Assembly: GCF_900115685.1 (NCBI RefSeq)
Contig: NZ_FOXJ01000006.1
Location: 310,001 to 374,000 of the forward strand
DNA: 64,000 nucleotides
Reading direction: 5' to 3'
Source of the DNA: Variovorax sp. 770b2
Lineage (GTDB): Bacteria > Pseudomonadota > Gammaproteobacteria > Burkholderiales > Burkholderiaceae_C
Of the stretch, positions 1 through 8,933 are shown piece after piece (within the stretch, counting starts at the first letter, position 1; the number at the start of each line of letters is the position of its first letter). Made by a program: the position numbers and the translations under genes. The notes beneath the pieces were generated by a model. The model did not search any database, was not told the DNA's origin, and was given only the letters and a program-made list of their open reading frames with translations.

Positions 1-1580
1 CTGGCGAGATCGCCGCTCGCATCGACCACCGTCGGCAGCTCGCCGCGCGCGGCGGCCTTGTTGAAGGCCTTGGCGTTGTTGTCGACCTCGGCCACGTAGT
101 CCTTGTTGTGGCGCCAGCTGTTCACGCAGGCGCCCAGCAGCACCACCAGCAGCACGCCGACGAGGCTGTAGCCCGCGATGTCGATGGCGCGGCGGCGGCG
201 GTACCAGCGCAGGTTGGTGCCGGCCACGCCCGCGTCGCGGAAGATCACCTGCTGCAGCAGTTCTTTCAGGAAGTAGCTCTTGCCCGGACCCGGCGGCGGC
301 GCGGGCGGCGCGTTGACCTGCAGGTAGCGCTTGATCGCGCCCATCACGCGGTCGAAGGCCGTGCCCTCCTGCGTGCCGCTGGTGAAGTAGACGCCCCGCA
401 GCATCGAGGCGGCCTCGAACTTGGAGGGGTTGAACACGTCGGCCAGGAAGGTGCCCAGGATGTCCTCGAAGCTCGCGAACTGCTGGGGCAGCAGGTAGGC
501 CTGCGCGCGGCGCATCGGGTCGGGCTCGGCGGCCATCAGTTCGGGCAGGCGTTCGTCCAGGCGCTGGTGCAGGAGCTTGTATTCCTGGTGGAAACGCTCG
601 CGCAGGTCGGTGTTCGCGGCCTTCGCGGCGTCCGCCGAATGGGCCTCGATGGGGAAGGTGAAACCCCACACCTGCGCGCGCTCGGCGCGGCCCAGCGAGC
701 CGAAGTACTCGTTGAAGCCGGCCAGCAGGTCGGTCTTGGTGACCAGCACGTAGACCGGAAAGTCGATGCCCAGGTCGTTGCGCAACTCCAGCAGGCGCTT
801 TCTCAGCGCCATCGCATGGCGGGCGCGCTGCGCGTCGTCGGCCAGCGGCAGGTCGGCGATGCTGATCGTGAGGATCGCGCCGTTGATCGGCTGGCGCGGC
901 CTGAATTTCTTGAGCAGGTCCAGAAAGCCCTTCCACTCGCCCTCGTCGGTCTCGCGGTTGCTCTCGTGCGTGGTGTAGCGGCCGGCGGTGTCGATCAGCA
1001 CCGCCTCGTTGGTGAACCACCAGTCGCAGTTGCGCGTGCCGCCGATGCCGCGCACCGCGGCCTTGCCCAGCTGGTCGGCCAGCGGAAAGTCCAGGTCGGA
1101 GTTGACCAGCGCCGTGGTCTTGCCCGAGCCCGGCGCGCCGATGAAGATGTACCAGGGCAGCTGGTACAGGTACTGCCGGTCGAACACCGAGAAGCGGCTC
1201 GCGGGCTTGCCGTCGGCGCCCTGCCCGAAGCGCATGTTCTTCAGGATCGCCGTGGCGTCGGTGAAGCCGCTCTGCAGCTCCTTGATTTCGGGCGCGTCTT
1301 CGGGCCTGGCCTCTTTTTCCTTCCTGGAAGGCACGCGCAGCTGGTTGAGCAACTGCGCGTTCAAGCGCCTCTCGCGCCACTTGCGATAGACCAGCCGCAC
1401 GATCCAGATCGCGAACATCAGCGCGATCACCGCGATGCGCACGAACTCGCTCTCCAGCGGCCGGTAGCGGCCCACGGCGATCACGGGGCCGATGACCCAG
1501 ATCAGGAATGCGACGGCCAGGAGGCCGAGAAAAATCCACAGGTCGCGGCTGATGAAGAAACGGAAGATGGAACGCAGCAT
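1..1580 (-). CDS. tssM: TssM (IcmF/VasK), type VI secretion inner-membrane protein, N-terminal part
   Basis: TssM forms the T6SS trans-envelope membrane complex with TssL and TssJ and anchors the baseplate at the inner membrane. About 526 N-terminal codons are present and the gene runs off the left edge. The start ATG shares one base with the tssL stop (TGATG). Two hydrophobic segments lie near residues 14-36 and 47-65. A cytoplasmic NTPase domain follows with Walker A GAPGSGKTT at about residues 148-156 and the motif 'IDTAGRY' downstream. A third membrane segment near residues 465-489 precedes the periplasmic part, which is outside the window. Family members are usually about 1,100-1,300 residues, so roughly half is missing because of the window edge, not a mutation. 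It is last in the visible tssJ-tssK-tssL-tssM unit. Confidence 0.95.
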   Translation of the reverse strand, partial: MLRSIFRFFISRDLWIFLGLLAVAFLIWVIGPVIAVGRYRPLESEFVRIAVIALMFAIWIVRLVYRKWRERRLNAQLLNQLRVPSRKEKEARPEDAPEIKELQSGFTDATAILKNMRFGQGADGKPASRFSVFDRQYLYQLPWYIFIGAPGSGKTTALVNSDLDFPLADQLGKAAVRGIGGTRNCDWWFTNEAVLIDTAGRYTTHESNRETDEGEWKGFLDLLKKFRPRQPINGAILTISIADLPLADDAQRARHAMALRKRLLELRNDLGIDFPVYVLVTKTDLLAGFNEYFGSLGRAERAQVWGFTFPIEAHSADAAKAANTDLRERFHQEYKLLHQRLDERLPELMAAEPDPMRRAQAYLLPQQFASFEDILGTFLADVFNPSKFEAASMLRGVYFTSGTQEGTAFDRVMGAIKRYLQVNAPPAPPPGPGKSYFLKELLQQVIFRDAGVAGTNLRWYRRRRAIDIAGYSLVGVLLVVLLGACVNSWRHNKDYVAEVDNNAKAFNKAAARGELPTVVDASGDLA

Positions 1581-2944
1581 CAGCGGGTTCCCCCTTGCTG
1601 TGTCCCCGGTGCCGACGGCGCCACGGGCGCGACCAGCAGCGTGACCTCGACGCGGCGGTTGCGCGCGCGGTTGGCCGGCGAGTCGTTGGGCGCGAGCGGA
1701 TCGGCATCGCCGCGGCCTTCGGCGCGCAGGCGCTCGGGCCGCGTGATGCGCGCGGCCAGCATCTTCTTGACGGCATCGGCCCGCGCCTGCGAGAGCTGCC
1801 AGTTGGAAGGAAAGCGGACGCTTCGGATCGGCTGGTCGTCGCTGAAGCCGCTGACCAGCACGTTGCCCTCGACGGAATTGAGCGCATCGGCCACGCGGCT
1901 CAACACCGGCGCATAGCGGTCGAGCACGCGGTCCGAGCCCGAGGCGAAGAGCCCGTCGCCGCGCAGCACGACCACGCTGCGGTCGGCCTCGTCGCGCACC
2001 GTCAGCAAGCCGTCGCGGATCTCGGGTTCGAGAAAGCGCTGCAGCCGCGGCTGCGGCGCGGGCATGACCACCGCACGCGCCGTCTGCGGCAGGCGCACCG
2101 CGTTGACGGCCGCGAACGCGCCATCGGAACTGCCCGCCAGGTTGAAGGTGAGCACCGCGAAGGTCAGCACCAGCAGCACCGCAGCCACCGCGCCCACGGC
2201 CCACACCGGCAGCCAGTTGCGCTGGCGGCGCACCGGCGCGGTCGCGTCCTGCCAGTGCGGCGAGAGCGGCTGCGCGATTTCGCCGCGCGCCTGGCGAATG
2301 ATCTGCAGCAGCCGCTGCTTCAGGGTCTCCAGCTGCGTGCGGCCGTTGTCGATGACGCGAAAGCGCCCCTCGAAACCCATGGCCAGGCAGAAGTAGATGA
2401 GCTCGATCAGGTGCAGGTGCTGCTGCGGGTTCTGCACCAGGCGCGAGAGCAGCTGGAAGAACTTCTCGCCGCCCCAGGTCTCGTTGTGGAACATCACCAG
2501 GAGGCTCTGCGACGACCAGATGCTGCCGCCCCACGGCGTGAGCGCGGCGGCCTCGTCGACGGCGGTGCACAGGCAATAGCGCGCGCCGATGATCACCTCG
2601 GGCGAGATGCCGCTTTGCTGCGCGCGCGTTTCGAAGCGGCGCACTTCATCGACCAGGTGCTCGCGCAATTGCGCGGGCGCGTCGTGATGGCCGGTGGCGC
2701 GGATCTGCGGGATGAGGTCGAGCAGCGGATTGGCCGCCGCCACCAGCGGGTTGTTGCCCGCGAGCGCGGTGTCGCCCGCGTGCGGACGCCGCGCGTCGTG
2801 CCATGCAGTGAAGGATTCGGGCTGCTGGCCGAGGCCGCGCAGCGTGGACGGATCACCGTTGCCGTTGCCGTTGCCGTTGCCGCCGCCGGGATTCGGCGGC
2901 ACGAAGCCTCCGGCACCGACGGCCATGTCGTTGACACCGTTCAT
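1580..2944 (-). CDS. tssL: TssL (DotU) with C-terminal OmpA-like peptidoglycan-binding domain
   Basis: TssL is an inner-membrane partner of TssM; this long form also carries a periplasmic OmpA/MotB-like domain that holds peptidoglycan. Numbered from a GTG four codons upstream, a Gly/Asn-rich tract (residues 26-34) is followed by the DotU domain (about 80-230, including 'YCLCTAVDEAA' and 'HNETWGGEKFF'). One membrane segment follows (about 248-273, after RRQRNWLP), then the OmpA domain ending in the typical 'NRARNRRVEV'. I chose ATG at 2944 because GAGGGAG lies just upstream with good spacing; GTG at 2956 overlaps the tssK stop but has no ribosome site. It is translationally linked to tssK upstream and tssM downstream. 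Confidence 0.95.
   Translation of the reverse strand: MNGVNDMAVGAGGFVPPNPGGGNGNGNGNGDPSTLRGLGQQPESFTAWHDARRPHAGDTALAGNNPLVAAANPLLDLIPQIRATGHHDAPAQLREHLVDEVRRFETRAQQSGISPEVIIGARYCLCTAVDEAAALTPWGGSIWSSQSLLVMFHNETWGGEKFFQLLSRLVQNPQQHLHLIELIYFCLAMGFEGRFRVIDNGRTQLETLKQRLLQIIRQARGEIAQPLSPHWQDATAPVRRQRNWLPVWAVGAVAAVLLVLTFAVLTFNLAGSSDGAFAAVNAVRLPQTARAVVMPAPQPRLQRFLEPEIRDGLLTVRDEADRSVVVLRGDGLFASGSDRVLDRYAPVLSRVADALNSVEGNVLVSGFSDDQPIRSVRFPSNWQLSQARADAVKKMLAARITRPERLRAEGRGDADPLAPNDSPANRARNRRVEVTLLVAPVAPSAPGTQQGGTR
2856..2879. repeat. Hexanucleotide tandem repeat inside tssL
   Basis: Four perfect tandem copies of CCGTTG (plus strand) encode the Asn-Gly repeat near the TssL N-terminus. Because the unit is six bases, gain or loss of copies keeps the frame and only changes the length of a flexible cytoplasmic tail. 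Confidence 0.8.
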
Positions 2945-2952
2945 AGGCTCCC

Positions 2953-4329
2953 TCACGGACGGATGGCCCAGAACTCCATGGCCAGACCCGGAAAGTCACC
3001 GGCCAGGTGCATCGCGACGCCACCCGATTTTTCGAGCTGGCGCCACATGTCGCCGCTCTTGTCGAGCTCGAAGTAGTGGTAGCCCGCGTTGTACGGAATC
3101 TGCCGCGGCGCCACCGGCAGCGGCCGCACCGTGACGCCCGGCAGCTGCAGCTGCACGAGGTCGCGGATGCGCTCGACCGAACCGATCTTGACCTGCGTGG
3201 GAAAGCGCTGCTGGATCGCATCGGCCGGCAGATCTGCATGCACTGCGAGCACGAAGCCCGCGTTGCGCACCAGCACCGGGTCGGGCATGCGGCCCACGCG
3301 CACGCCGTGGCTGCGCTCCTCCAGTTCGATGGCGATCGCGCTCTGCTCCAGCACGGCCGAGAGCGAACGCCTGAGCTCTTCCATCAGCGGACGGATGCTC
3401 TCGTTCAGGTTGTCGTGGTCGTACACCGGCCACAGCACCGGGCGCCGCGTGGGCGAGGTGTGCGTGGCCAGATGGCAAGCCAGCTTGAGCCAGTCGGTGA
3501 ACAACTGCTCGGGGTGCACCTGCACCGCCTGCTGGGCATGCCAGGTCGTCGCGAGGTAGCGGTTCACCAGTTCGAGCAGGAGGAAGTCGGACACTTCGCT
3601 CACGCCGCCGCGTCCCGGCTGCGAGAGCCGCGAGGCCAGTGCCTCGGAGCGCTGCGTGAGCAGGCCGTGCAGCTCCGCGATCATGCTGCGCAGCATCGCG
3701 TGGGCCGATGCATCGAGCACCGGCGGAATGTAGTTGGCATCGACCACCAGCTTGTGGTCGGTGCGCCGCTCGATCACGCGCACCGCGCCGATGGCCTGCC
3801 ACTCCGCGGTGAGCGACGAGGCGCGCGCCAGACGAAGGCGCGGCGCCGCGAGCTGCAGCACCGCGGGGCCGAGCGCGACCGCATTGCCGTCGGCCACCTC
3901 GCGCTCGATGACGCCGAAGCGCGCGGCCGAGCCTTCGTCTTCGGCAAAGATGACCTCCTCGCTGCCGGGCCTTCGCAACGGCAGCGCGAGCACGATGAGT
4001 TCGTCGGTCAGGTCGTTGGGCACTTCGTAGGGCGGCGGTGCGTCTTCGATGCCGAAGGAGAACGGCGTGCCGTCGGGCAACACGCCCGCGCCACCGCGCA
4101 GCGACAGGCGCCCGAGCGCATAGGCATCGCGGTCGATGTCCAGGTGCAGCCATCCCCAGTACGCGCCCTGCAGGCCCGCGGCGCGGCGCGTGACGTACTG
4201 CTCCACGTAGCGCTCCAGTTGCTGGAAATGCTGGGGCCGCAGGTACATGCCCTCGGACCACACCACGCGATGGCCCAATGCCTGCGGATGGGCGCCCAAT
4301 CTTGCGGAGCCCGAGTTGCGAACTGTCAC
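2953..4329 (-). CDS. tssK: TssK, type VI secretion baseplate subunit
   Basis: TssK links the T6SS baseplate wedges (TssF/TssG/TssE) to the TssM-TssL membrane complex. The diagnostic N-terminal block 'VVWSEGMYLRPQHFQQLERY' is present, and the length of about 458 residues matches the family (about 440-460). I prefer GTG at 4329: AGGAGG lies seven bases upstream, whereas TTG at 4332 would sit only four bases away. The 3' end lies just before tssL. It is separated from tssJ by 161 bases containing a hairpin, so tssK-tssL-tssM could be expressed at a different level from tssJ. Confidence 0.96.
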   Translation of the reverse strand: MTVRNSGSARLGAHPQALGHRVVWSEGMYLRPQHFQQLERYVEQYVTRRAAGLQGAYWGWLHLDIDRDAYALGRLSLRGGAGVLPDGTPFSFGIEDAPPPYEVPNDLTDELIVLALPLRRPGSEEVIFAEDEGSAARFGVIEREVADGNAVALGPAVLQLAAPRLRLARASSLTAEWQAIGAVRVIERRTDHKLVVDANYIPPVLDASAHAMLRSMIAELHGLLTQRSEALASRLSQPGRGGVSEVSDFLLLELVNRYLATTWHAQQAVQVHPEQLFTDWLKLACHLATHTSPTRRPVLWPVYDHDNLNESIRPLMEELRRSLSAVLEQSAIAIELEERSHGVRVGRMPDPVLVRNAGFVLAVHADLPADAIQQRFPTQVKIGSVERIRDLVQLQLPGVTVRPLPVAPRQIPYNAGYHYFELDKSGDMWRQLEKSGGVAMHLAGDFPGLAMEFWAIRP

Positions 4330-4468
4330 CAAAGAACCTCCTGGGGAGTGCTCACACGGAAGCGGGAGATGCGCTGATGAACGGCCTCCCGATCGATCGG
4401 TCTGCTCTGATGCTACACGCCGCTTGTTGCGTTTTGCACCGCATTTCGCGCACTGTTTTTTCGCACTT

Positions 4469-4490
4469 TCGCACTACCTTTGGAGTGCGA
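4469..4490. repeat. Inverted repeat (hairpin) between tssJ and tssK
   Basis: A perfect 7-base inverted repeat (TCGCACT / AGTGCGA, 8-base loop) begins directly after the tssJ stop codon. A further TCGCACT copy at 4461-4467 and a GCGCACT at about 4448-4454 flank it. No T-run follows on the minus strand, so it is not a standard Rho-independent terminator for tssJ; an RNA-processing or attenuating hairpin is possible. Confidence 0.55.
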
Positions 4491-5009
4491 TTAACGACTT
4501 GGTAGTAACTCGATGCCCGTCTTGCGGATGGCGATGCGCACGGCCTGTTCGCTCGGCGAAAACTGCCACACCTTGTACAGGTTGGTTTGCTTGGGCTCCT
4601 TCAGCGGCAGCACGATGCGCCAGCGCGCGGCCTCCAGCTTGCGATAGCCCGCAATGATGCCGATGGAGCGCGAGTCCAGCCCCGCCTCTCGCTTGAAGAC
4701 GCGCTCTTCGCCGCTTCGCATGATGGCCTGGTCGGCATTCACGAGTTCGGTGGACAGCGTCTCGCGGTCGCGGTCCTGAAGCGCGAAGTAGTCTGCCGTC
4801 TCGAAGTTACCGGAAGATTTCAGTTCGAAGACCTTCACCAGGATCGGCGCCGCGTGGCCGCGTCCATCGGGGTTCACGCCATCGTCGATACGAACGGTGA
4901 CCGCATAAGGTGTGGGCAAGGATTTCGCGGTCGATGCGCATCCGCTAATGAGGCCCGCAAACAACGGTGTGGTTGCAAGTGCGCCTTCAAGCAAGGTTCG
5001 TCGCTGCAT
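4491..5009 (-). CDS. tssJ: TssJ, type VI secretion outer-membrane lipoprotein
   Basis: TssJ is the outer-membrane lipoprotein that binds the periplasmic part of TssM. The 172-residue product has a signal peptide ending in the lipobox LISG-C, with the lipidated cysteine at residue 24. A beta-sandwich domain follows, containing the typical 'VRIDDGVNPD', 'ILVKVFEL' and 'LPSR' ends. Length and position match the family. It is the first gene of the tssJKLM direction and is divergent from the lipoprotein gene at 5179. A GATAAT -10-like box lies about 30 bases upstream of the ATG. Confidence 0.95.
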   Translation of the reverse strand: MQRRTLLEGALATTPLFAGLISGCASTAKSLPTPYAVTVRIDDGVNPDGRGHAAPILVKVFELKSSGNFETADYFALQDRDRETLSTELVNADQAIMRSGEERVFKREAGLDSRSIGIIAGYRKLEAARWRIVLPLKEPKQTNLYKVWQFSPSEQAVRIAIRKTGIELLPSR

Positions 5010-5038
5010 GGGTTCTCCCTCGGAGGTTCGCGGCCTAT

Positions 5039-5044
5039 ATTATC
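5039..5044 (-). promoter_or_regulatory. Candidate -10 box for tssJ
   Basis: On the minus strand the hexamer GATAAT (5 of 6 matches to TATAAT) lies 30 bases upstream of the tssJ ATG in an AT-rich patch of the divergent spacer 5010-5178. No convincing -35 box is present at 16-18 bases, so the assignment is tentative. Confidence 0.35.
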
Positions 5045-5178
5045 GAAGTCGTGCATCTGTGCGACACGCATCGGGTGCGTCATGTCGCAACTCATGCAAG
5101 CGATGCAAGTGCCGCAATGCGCTGGCACACCGTCTCGATCATTGCCGTCCAATGCCTTTTGCAAGGTAGGAGAGAAGA

Positions 5179-5580
5179 TTGAAGTCATGTCTGCCTGCTC
5201 TGGCGTTCACGTTCTTTTTGGTCACCGGTTGCCAGACCACGCCCGAGCCGCCGCCGCAACCCGAGCGCCTGAGCCAGAAGGTGGCGCGCGACACGCTCGA
5301 GCGTGCGCAGCAGGCCTATGACGAAGGCGACTACGCCAAGGCCATCACCACGCTCAAGAGCGGCGGCGTCTCGGTGTTCGAAGGCGCCGAGCCCGCCACG
5401 CGCCAGAGCGCGATGAAGCTGGAGGCCTTCAGCTATTGCGTGAGCAACCAGATCCCGGAATGCCGCGCGCAATTCCGCAGGATCCTCGATGTATTTCCGA
5501 GCTTCGAACTCAACGTCGCCGAGCGCAAGCACCCGGTATGGGGCCCCGCCTTCGAGGCCGCCAGGCGACTGAGGCGCTGA
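5179..5580 (+). CDS. TssQ-like T6SS-associated lipoprotein
   Basis: A small lipoprotein of 133 residues in the position usually taken by T6SS-associated TssQ-family proteins. The signal peptide ends in the lipobox LVTG-C (cysteine 18). The mature part starts with a Pro-rich stretch and then a single TPR-like helix pair ('AYDEGDYAKAITTL'), suggesting a periplasmic protein-binding role at the outer membrane. The TTG start is supported by TAGGAG six to nine bases upstream; no ATG fits. It begins the plus-strand operon with tagH and the phosphatase. The TssQ assignment rests on context and general resemblance. Confidence 0.75.
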   Translation: MKSCLPALAFTFFLVTGCQTTPEPPPQPERLSQKVARDTLERAQQAYDEGDYAKAITTLKSGGVSVFEGAEPATRQSAMKLEAFSYCVSNQIPECRAQFRRILDVFPSFELNVAERKHPVWGPAFEAARRLRR

Positions 5581-5625
5581 CCCTCGCGGTCACAGACCGA
5601 TGCTCGACATGAACAGGAAGACGCC

Positions 5626-7662
5626 ATGCGCTGGACCGTGATCGAACATGCCGGCAGGCCGGTGACAACGGGCCCTTCGGCGCTGCTCGCAGCGCCGGGC
5701 GGCACCATCGGACGCAGCCCCGACAACCACCTCGTGCTGCCCGACGAGCAGCGGCAGATCTCGCGCCTGCAGGCCACCGTGCGCTTCGACGAAGAGGGCG
5801 CCGCGGTGCTGCGCAACATGAGCGCGGTGCTGCCCATCAGCGTGAACGGTCGCACGCTGCGGCATGAAGAAGAGTCGCGCGTTGCGGATGGGGACCGCGT
5901 GGCCATCGGGAGCTACGTGCTGGAGGCTGCGAGTGCGCAGCGCGCGGCGCGCGTTGCAGCGATGCCGCCATCACCTCCGCCACCGCCACTGCCACCGATC
6001 GATGTGCCGGCAACGCTGCATCCGCCTGCGGTGCAATCGATGCAGGCGAGTGCGATGGATGCGCTGCTGCCGGAGGCACCGGTGTCCGATGTGTTCTCGG
6101 ACCTGTTCGGCGCGGGCGCACTGCCCATCGGCGATGCGCCGCCGACGACCGTGGCGATGCCTGCACCTGCGCCTGCACCTGCACCTGCACCCCTACCTGC
6201 ACCGACGCCCGCGCCTGCGCCTGCGCCGGTCTTTGCACCGCCGCCCAAGGCACAGTTCGCCGCGCCTGCGGTCACGACTGCACCACCGCCACCGCCACCG
6301 CCACCATCGCCGTTCGCGAAGACGGCTGCGCCGACCGCATCGCAGATCCCTTCCGCAGCCGACTGGGACGCCATCCTGGCGAACGCGCCGCGCCGCGTCG
6401 ACAGCACGCCGGCGCCGATGCCCGACCCCTTGGCGCACGAGCCTTTCGAGCTGCCGTCGCAGGCACGAAGAAACCCCGTCGATCCGCTCGCCGAACTGAA
6501 CCCGGATGCGGCGAACGGCATGTCCGACATCGCGCTCAAGCGCGGCATGGACCCGCTCTCGTTCTTCGCGGCCGACAGCAACGCGCCCTCGCCCCTGTCC
6601 GATCCGCGCCCCACCGCGCTGACCCACGAAGACCCGCTCAGCGACAGGCACCCGGCCCTCGACCTGCTGGCCCCTGCGCCCGCCGCGCAGGGGTACAACC
6701 ACGCGAACCACGCACGCGAAGTGGGGGCGCAATTCAGGCCGCCGAATCCGGTGCCGTTCGATGCGCCCGGGGCGAAACCGGTGAAGGTCGAGGCGAGTCC
6801 GCCACCTGAACCGCCACCGCCGCCACCACCGCCACCTCCTCCTGCGCCTGAAGCAACATCGGCACCCGCAACGGTTGAACCGGAAGCGCCCGCTGCCGCG
6901 CTGCCGATAGCGGCCGCACCCGCGGAGGCCGCTCCGCCCGCCGAGATCGCATCGCCCGAGCCCGTCGAGCCCGAACCCGAACAGGCCCCCACACCCATTG
7001 CTCCTGCCGCAGTGGCTGCGGCGCTCCCGCCCACATCGGCGGCGTCATCGCCCGCTTCGTCCGACGAACTCTTCAAGGCATTTCTCGAAGGCGCCGGCGT
7101 GCCCGACGTCGCCGGCCAGCAGCCGCTCGATGCAGAGGCCATGCGCCACCTCGGGCGGCTGATGCGCGCGTTCACCGACGGCACCATCGAGCTCTTGTCG
7201 TCGCGCGCGATGCTCAAGCGCGAGGTGCGCGCCGAGATCACGATGATCGTGGACGAAGAGAACAACCCGTTCAAGATCCTTCCCAACGGCCGTGCCGTGC
7301 TGATGCAGATGTTCGGCGCGCGCATGCCCGGGTTCTTGACGCCCGAGGCCGCCGTGCACGACGCGCTCGGCGACCTGCAATCGCACCAGCTGGGCATGGT
7401 GGCCGGCATGCGCGCGGCGCTCCTTACCGTGCTGCAGCGCTTCGACCCCGCGACGCTGAACCGCACCACGCCGCACGACAGCAGCTTCGCCGAGAAGATG
7501 CTGCCCGGCGGACGCGAGGCGCGCCTGTGGCGCCAGCTGCGGCAGCTGCATGCGGAAACGACCGCGGCCGTCGAGGACGATTTCCAGGCCGTCTTCGGCC
7601 GCGCGTTCCAGCAGGCCTACGACAGGGAGATGGAACGCTTGAAGGAGGCGCGCCGTGCTTGA
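5626..7662 (+). CDS. tagH: TagH-like FHA-domain protein of the T6SS
   Basis: FHA proteins of T6SS clusters dock threonine-phosphorylated partners and control assembly. The 678-residue product has an N-terminal FHA domain (about residues 24-105: 'GRSPDN' at 29-34, the Ser-containing loop SRLQ at 46-49, NG at 74-75). About 380 residues of Ala/Pro-rich low-complexity linker with AP and PPPP runs follow. The C-terminal domain (about 480-678) resembles the conserved TagH/VasC tail. The histidine of the usual FHA SxxH motif is Gln49 here. The end overlaps the phosphatase start by eight bases. No matching Ser/Thr kinase is in the window; it may lie beyond the left edge. Confidence 0.9.
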   Translation: MRWTVIEHAGRPVTTGPSALLAAPGGTIGRSPDNHLVLPDEQRQISRLQATVRFDEEGAAVLRNMSAVLPISVNGRTLRHEEESRVADGDRVAIGSYVLEAASAQRAARVAAMPPSPPPPPLPPIDVPATLHPPAVQSMQASAMDALLPEAPVSDVFSDLFGAGALPIGDAPPTTVAMPAPAPAPAPAPLPAPTPAPAPAPVFAPPPKAQFAAPAVTTAPPPPPPPPSPFAKTAAPTASQIPSAADWDAILANAPRRVDSTPAPMPDPLAHEPFELPSQARRNPVDPLAELNPDAANGMSDIALKRGMDPLSFFAADSNAPSPLSDPRPTALTHEDPLSDRHPALDLLAPAPAAQGYNHANHAREVGAQFRPPNPVPFDAPGAKPVKVEASPPPEPPPPPPPPPPPAPEATSAPATVEPEAPAAALPIAAAPAEAAPPAEIASPEPVEPEPEQAPTPIAPAAVAAALPPTSAASSPASSDELFKAFLEGAGVPDVAGQQPLDAEAMRHLGRLMRAFTDGTIELLSSRAMLKREVRAEITMIVDEENNPFKILPNGRAVLMQMFGARMPGFLTPEAAVHDALGDLQSHQLGMVAGMRAALLTVLQRFDPATLNRTTPHDSSFAEKMLPGGREARLWRQLRQLHAETTAAVEDDFQAVFGRAFQQAYDREMERLKEARRA

Positions 7663-8473
7663 AGTCACTCGCGCCGCTTTCGCGGTGCCCATCTCCACCT
7701 CGCAGTTCTCCTGCGTGGGCGAGCGCTCCGGCAACCAGGACGCCATCGGCTACCACCTCGATGAGCACAACGCCTGCTTCGTGGTGAGCGACGGCGTCGG
7801 CGGCAACGCCGGCGGCGAGCTCGCCGCGCGCATCGCGGTGGACACCGCGCTCAACACCTTCGTGGACCACCCCTCGGTCGCGGCCGACGACATCCGCCAT
7901 GCAGTGAAGGAAGCCAACGACGCCATCCTCGCGAGACAGCGCGAACTGGCCGACCAGAGCCGCATGAGCGCGACCATCGTCTCGCTGTTCGTGGACCGCG
8001 CGAGCGGCCACGCCTCTTGGGCCCACGTGGGCGACAGCCGCCTCTACTGGTTCCGCCGCGGCGCGCTGATGCAGCGCACCGAGGACCACAGCCTGTCGGA
8101 GCGCTCGGGCGAGGCCGCCACGGGCAACGGCGCCAATGGGGGCGAGCGCCTGGTCAAGACCAACCTCCTGTACCGCGCGCTCGGTGCGCGTGCGACGGCA
8201 GAGACCACGGTGTCGGCACCGCAGCAGCTGGCCGATGGCGATGCGTTCCTGCTGTGCACCGACGGGCTCTGGCAACTGATTTCGCAGCAGGTGATGGAGC
8301 GATCGCTGCAGCTGGCGGACAGCGCGGAAGAATGGCTCGCGCTGCTGCGCCGCGCGGCCGAGGCGAAGGCGGACAAATCGCAGGACAACTACTCGGCGCT
8401 GGCGGTGTGGGTGGGGTTTCCGCAGCAGGTGACGTTGGCGGGGACGGCGGTGCCGCCGCGGGTCACCGCATAG
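7655..8473 (+). CDS. PP2C-family serine/threonine phosphatase (PppA-like) of the T6SS
   Basis: Predicted metal-dependent protein phosphatase that would reverse FHA-linked phosphorylation, the role of PppA in Pseudomonas T6SS. The 272-residue product holds the PP2C acidic residues: D29 in NQDA, D46 in SDGVGG, and later 'HVGDSRLY', 'CTDGLW' and 'SQDNYS'. The GTG start at 7655 is supported by AAGGAGG six bases upstream and overlaps tagH by eight bases, indicating coupled translation. It ends the plus-strand operon, facing the DUF4150 gene tail to tail with only 21 bases between the stop codons. Confidence 0.9.
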   Translation: MLEVTRAAFAVPISTSQFSCVGERSGNQDAIGYHLDEHNACFVVSDGVGGNAGGELAARIAVDTALNTFVDHPSVAADDIRHAVKEANDAILARQRELADQSRMSATIVSLFVDRASGHASWAHVGDSRLYWFRRGALMQRTEDHSLSERSGEAATGNGANGGERLVKTNLLYRALGARATAETTVSAPQQLADGDAFLLCTDGLWQLISQQVMERSLQLADSAEEWLALLRRAAEAKADKSQDNYSALAVWVGFPQQVTLAGTAVPPRVTA

Positions 8474-8494
8474 CTGCTGCCGGGCTCGGCTTCG

Positions 8495-8881
8495 TCAGAA
8501 GCCGAAATAGAACATCTTGAAGTGCATGCCGGGAATGCACTCGAACCCCAGGATGTTCATGCGGTTCTGCGTCGTCAGACTACCCAGGCGCGTTGCGGGC
8601 GTGCCCTTCAGCAAGAGGGTGAACATGCCGGTGATGTGGCGCATCACCTGCATGAAGACCTGCGAAATCATTCCGCCCAGCGTGCCTGGCTGGTCACCCA
8701 GAGTGATCGGCGTCAGGGTGGCCATGTTGTGCATCGGCGCCCCCATCAAGAACATGTTCCAGCAAACGGGAATGGACATCGGGCGGATCGCCAGATTCAG
8801 GAATGGAAACGGGAACGGCATGCGGCAGACGTCGGGAAAGCCGACGGACCCTCCCGCCCATTGGTGAGTTCCTAGACACAT
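8495..8881 (-). CDS. DUF4150 PAAR-like spike-tip protein
   Basis: A 128-residue protein of the DUF4150/PAAR-like family; these proteins are thought to cap the VgrG spike and help load cargo. The family pattern 'PDVCRMPFPFPFLNLA' near the N-terminus is clear, followed by Gly/Met-rich segments ('GMISQVFMQVMRHITG') and a typical 'LTTQNRMN' C-terminal motif. AAGGAG nine bases before ATG supports the start. It is the last gene of the vgrG unit, downstream of the DUF3540 gene. No toxin extension is attached. Confidence 0.85.
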   Translation of the reverse strand: MCLGTHQWAGGSVGFPDVCRMPFPFPFLNLAIRPMSIPVCWNMFLMGAPMHNMATLTPITLGDQPGTLGGMISQVFMQVMRHITGMFTLLLKGTPATRLGSLTTQNRMNILGFECIPGMHFKMFYFGF

Positions 8882-8933
8882 GAGAATTGGCTCCTTGAGG
8901 TTGTGAGTGAAAAGGCGTCCGGGGCAGCGCCGG

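Noticed and set aside
6130..6860. Repeats in tagH as a CRISPR or mobile repeat array
   Set aside because: The repetition comes from codons for Ala/Pro and poly-Pro runs within one reading frame. There are no regular spacers.
8517..8875. Plus-strand open frames opposite the DUF4150 gene
   Set aside because: The minus-strand frame has the DUF4150 motif and a good ribosome site. The plus frames have neither.
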